From DAOTZS01 sp034434335 (GTDB lineage: Bacteria > Chloroflexota > Anaerolineae > CG2-30-64-16), in the NCBI GenBank assembly GCA_034434335.1, contig DAOTZS010000227.1, positions 1-13,557 of the forward strand: a DNA stretch of 13,557 nucleotides, read 5' to 3'. Below, piece after piece: positions 13,548-13,557 of the stretch (within the stretch, counting starts at the first letter, position 1; each line of letters starts with the position of its first letter). Under the pieces are notes generated by a model. It was not told the DNA's origin, did no database searches, and saw only the letters and a program-made list of their open reading frames with translations. A program made the translations under genes and the position numbers.

Positions 13548-13557
13548 GGGGGTGAGA

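Noticed and set aside
13295..13555. 86-aa + strand frame at the right end
   Set aside because: It runs through four hairpin repeats, has no ribosome binding site and a Gly/Pro/Arg-rich shadow composition.

Overview
The window is about 13.6 kb of GC-rich bacterial DNA. Eleven protein genes are supported: ten on the + strand and one on the - strand at the right end. The mix of proteins, the many strong intergenic hairpins, and the fusion of a P-loop ATPase to an OmpR-type winged helix point to a Chloroflexota genome (Anaerolineae, Caldilineae or Roseiflexus-like). This is inference from style; no rRNA or marker gene is present to prove it.

Left edge (1-600): an array of six ~97-bp tandem units, each with two near-perfect hairpins built on the same GCGAGCT core. 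It enters the window from the left and runs to within about 30 bp of the first gene.

Core cluster (632-9425): (1) a cytoplasmic P-loop ATPase with a C-terminal OmpR/PhoB-type DNA-binding domain; (2, 3) two diverged PspA/IM30 membrane-stress proteins; (4) a membrane-anchored solute-binding-like protein with two N-terminal TM helices; (5) a membrane-anchored solute-binding-like domain fused to a von Willebrand A domain with an intact MIDAS; (6) a two-TM protein with a long cytoplasmic coiled coil; (7) a LivJ/LivK-type lipoprotein with no permease genes beside it. I read this as an envelope-stress or envelope-sensing module: regulator, membrane-coating PspA pair, surface-exposed binding and VWA proteins, and a membrane-to-cytoplasm coiled-coil link. 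Gene order and domains are seen; the joint function is inference.

Two copies of one MITE-like element (6976-7131 and 8041-8243), in opposite orientation, flank gene 6. Copy 2 has a perfect 10-bp target duplication and landed exactly at the gene 6 stop codon. It replaced TGA with a TAA from its own terminal repeat, leaving the protein unchanged. Removing it restores a 32-bp gap between genes 6 and 7, so those two genes were once tightly linked.

Right part (9523-12260): a small membrane protein, a PIG-L/LmbE zinc deacetylase with an extra helical C-terminal region, and a D-Ala-D-Ala-ligase-like ATP-grasp enzyme that has its own promoter inside the end of the deacetylase gene. A PfkB-family sugar or nucleoside kinase converges on it from the - strand. 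The last 250 bases are non-coding and hold four strong hairpins, two of them with 18-19-bp perfect stems.
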